Shown in pieces: positions 63,576-64,000 of a stretch of DNA of 64,000 nucleotides (position 1 is its first letter; each line of letters opens with the position of its first letter). Position numbers and translations under genes: made by a program. Source of the DNA: Couchioplanes caeruleus (GTDB taxonomy: Bacteria > Actinomycetota > Actinomycetes > Mycobacteriales > Micromonosporaceae); NCBI RefSeq assembly GCF_003751945.1, contig NZ_RJKL01000001.1:4464001-4528000 (forward strand). Direction: 5' to 3'. Below the pieces are notes generated by a model. That model was not told the DNA's origin. It did not search any database and worked only from the letters and a program-made list of their open reading frames with translations.

Positions 63576-63777
63576 TTTCCCGGTCCCGCACCGAACGGCT
63601 CGCCCAGTCCATTTCATCGCCGAAGAATTCCCATTTTCCGACGAATCTTTGCTCTGACCCGAAGGATCCCGCTTGTGCGAACTGCCGGTTTGCTTTCCCT
63701 CCGTTTGAACCTTGCGAGGTTGGCAAACGTGTTGGTGGAGGGCGACACCCAGGTGTGAGCAGGCTTCAGGAGGAAAG

Positions 63778-64000
63778 ATGACGGTTCTCGCACGACGCGA
63801 GACAAGTTGGCGTGTTCACCCGCCAACGCTGGGTGCCATCGTGCAGGTGGCGCTGCTCGTGTCGCTGTGGGTGACCGTCGGGCTCGGCCTGATCGGATCA
63901 CTCGTTGGTCTAGGGTTCACGGCCTGCACGTGGGTGCTGCTCAACCGCGCACTGAACCAGCCCGATGTCCGTCGCTGGGGACCGGCGGACAGCATCACGT
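63778..64000 (+). CDS. Probable CDP-alcohol phosphatidyltransferase (5' part)
   Basis: The frame opens at ATG 63778 after a strong AGGAGG and runs off the window. About 74 residues are seen: a basic start, two hydrophobic segments (LGAIVQVALLVSLWVTVGLG and LIGSLVGLGFTACTWVLLNR) and RWGPADSIT at the edge. The latter resembles the 'GPADxVTLxRA' segment that precedes the catalytic motif of actinobacterial CDP-alcohol phosphatidyltransferases. The catalytic D-G-A-R motif itself lies beyond the window, so the call is weak. The 202 bp upstream hold nothing clear. Confidence 0.35.
   Translation, partial: MTVLARRETSWRVHPPTLGAIVQVALLVSLWVTVGLGLIGSLVGLGFTACTWVLLNRALNQPDVRRWGPADSIT

Overview
The window is about 70% G+C, with dense genes on both strands, many GTG starts and short or overlapping gene junctions. 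It carries actinobacterial hallmarks: a bacterial proteasome activator ending in GQYL, an EccB-type ESX protein, LytR-CpsA-Psr proteins, DUF5926, an ALF-repeat gene and a SoxR with an intact iron-sulfur motif. The combination points to a filamentous actinomycete, most likely of the Micromonosporaceae (Actinoplanes-like). That placement is inferred from gene content and style, not from a search. Most of the window reads as ordinary chromosome; the last 4 kb look more accessory.

Layout. 1-11.7 kb: the 3' part of a beta-propeller lipoprotein gene, an AsnC-type regulator divergent from a DDAH-like amidinohydrolase, the proteasome activator, two tandem HAD phosphatases, serS, osmC, a minimal zincin, an AIM24 protein, pheA, then small sensory or hypothetical genes (ACT, PAS, NERD-like). 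12-20.8 kb: a stand-alone arginine deiminase, DUF5926, a GAF/PAS histidine kinase, a glycerophosphodiesterase coupled to a rhodanese, two LCP cell-wall ligases and a UDP-glucuronate decarboxylase. 20.8-30.6 kb: an acetate-type symporter with its DUF485 partner, a flavin-reductase-like protein, a tryptophanyl-tRNA synthetase gene behind a complete ribosome-mediated attenuator, an ABC exporter, a secreted protein with two near-identical barrel domains joined by Gly-Gln linkers, and a second symporter pair. 30.7-38 kb: a DUF4153 membrane protein, an OmpR-type two-component system, a cluster of DnaA boxes, a LytS/LytTR system and an undecaprenyl-phosphate sugar transferase.

38-47.7 kb: an Fpg/Nei glycosylase and a glycosyltransferase fired from overlapping divergent promoters. 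Next come a three-gene cassette (nucleotidyltransferase, glycerol-1-phosphate-dehydrogenase-like enzyme, CDP-alcohol phosphatidyltransferase), a Nudix hydrolase, an aminotransferase, CorA and an orphan EccB. 47.7-60.2 kb: a Lys/Ala-rich membrane protein, cyclophilin, rhomboid protease, PH-domain protein, thiolase, split transketolase, SoxR, a molybdopterin oxidoreductase, a secreted I36-type inhibitor and a large hybrid histidine kinase. 60.3-64 kb: a frameshifted ALF-repeat/FG-GAP gene remnant, a membrane-anchored unknown, a stretch without a convincing gene, a DUF981 protein and the start of a probable CDP-alcohol transferase gene.

The genes fall into small themes rather than one pathway: envelope building (LCPs, sugar transferase, glycosyltransferase, CDP-alcohol cassette, UXS), arginine and aromatic amino-acid metabolism (DDAH-like, ArcA, PheA, TrpS), acetate-type uptake (two SSS systems) and signal transduction (four histidine kinases). 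The most striking element is the trpS attenuator, where all three competing hairpins and the tandem Trp codons can be read directly. Also notable are the DnaA-box cluster away from any dnaA gene, the repeatedly seen TANNNT box 6-8 nt before start codons (leaderless transcripts), and several small tandem duplications placed exactly on start or stop codons. I found no tRNA, rRNA, CRISPR array or insertion sequence.
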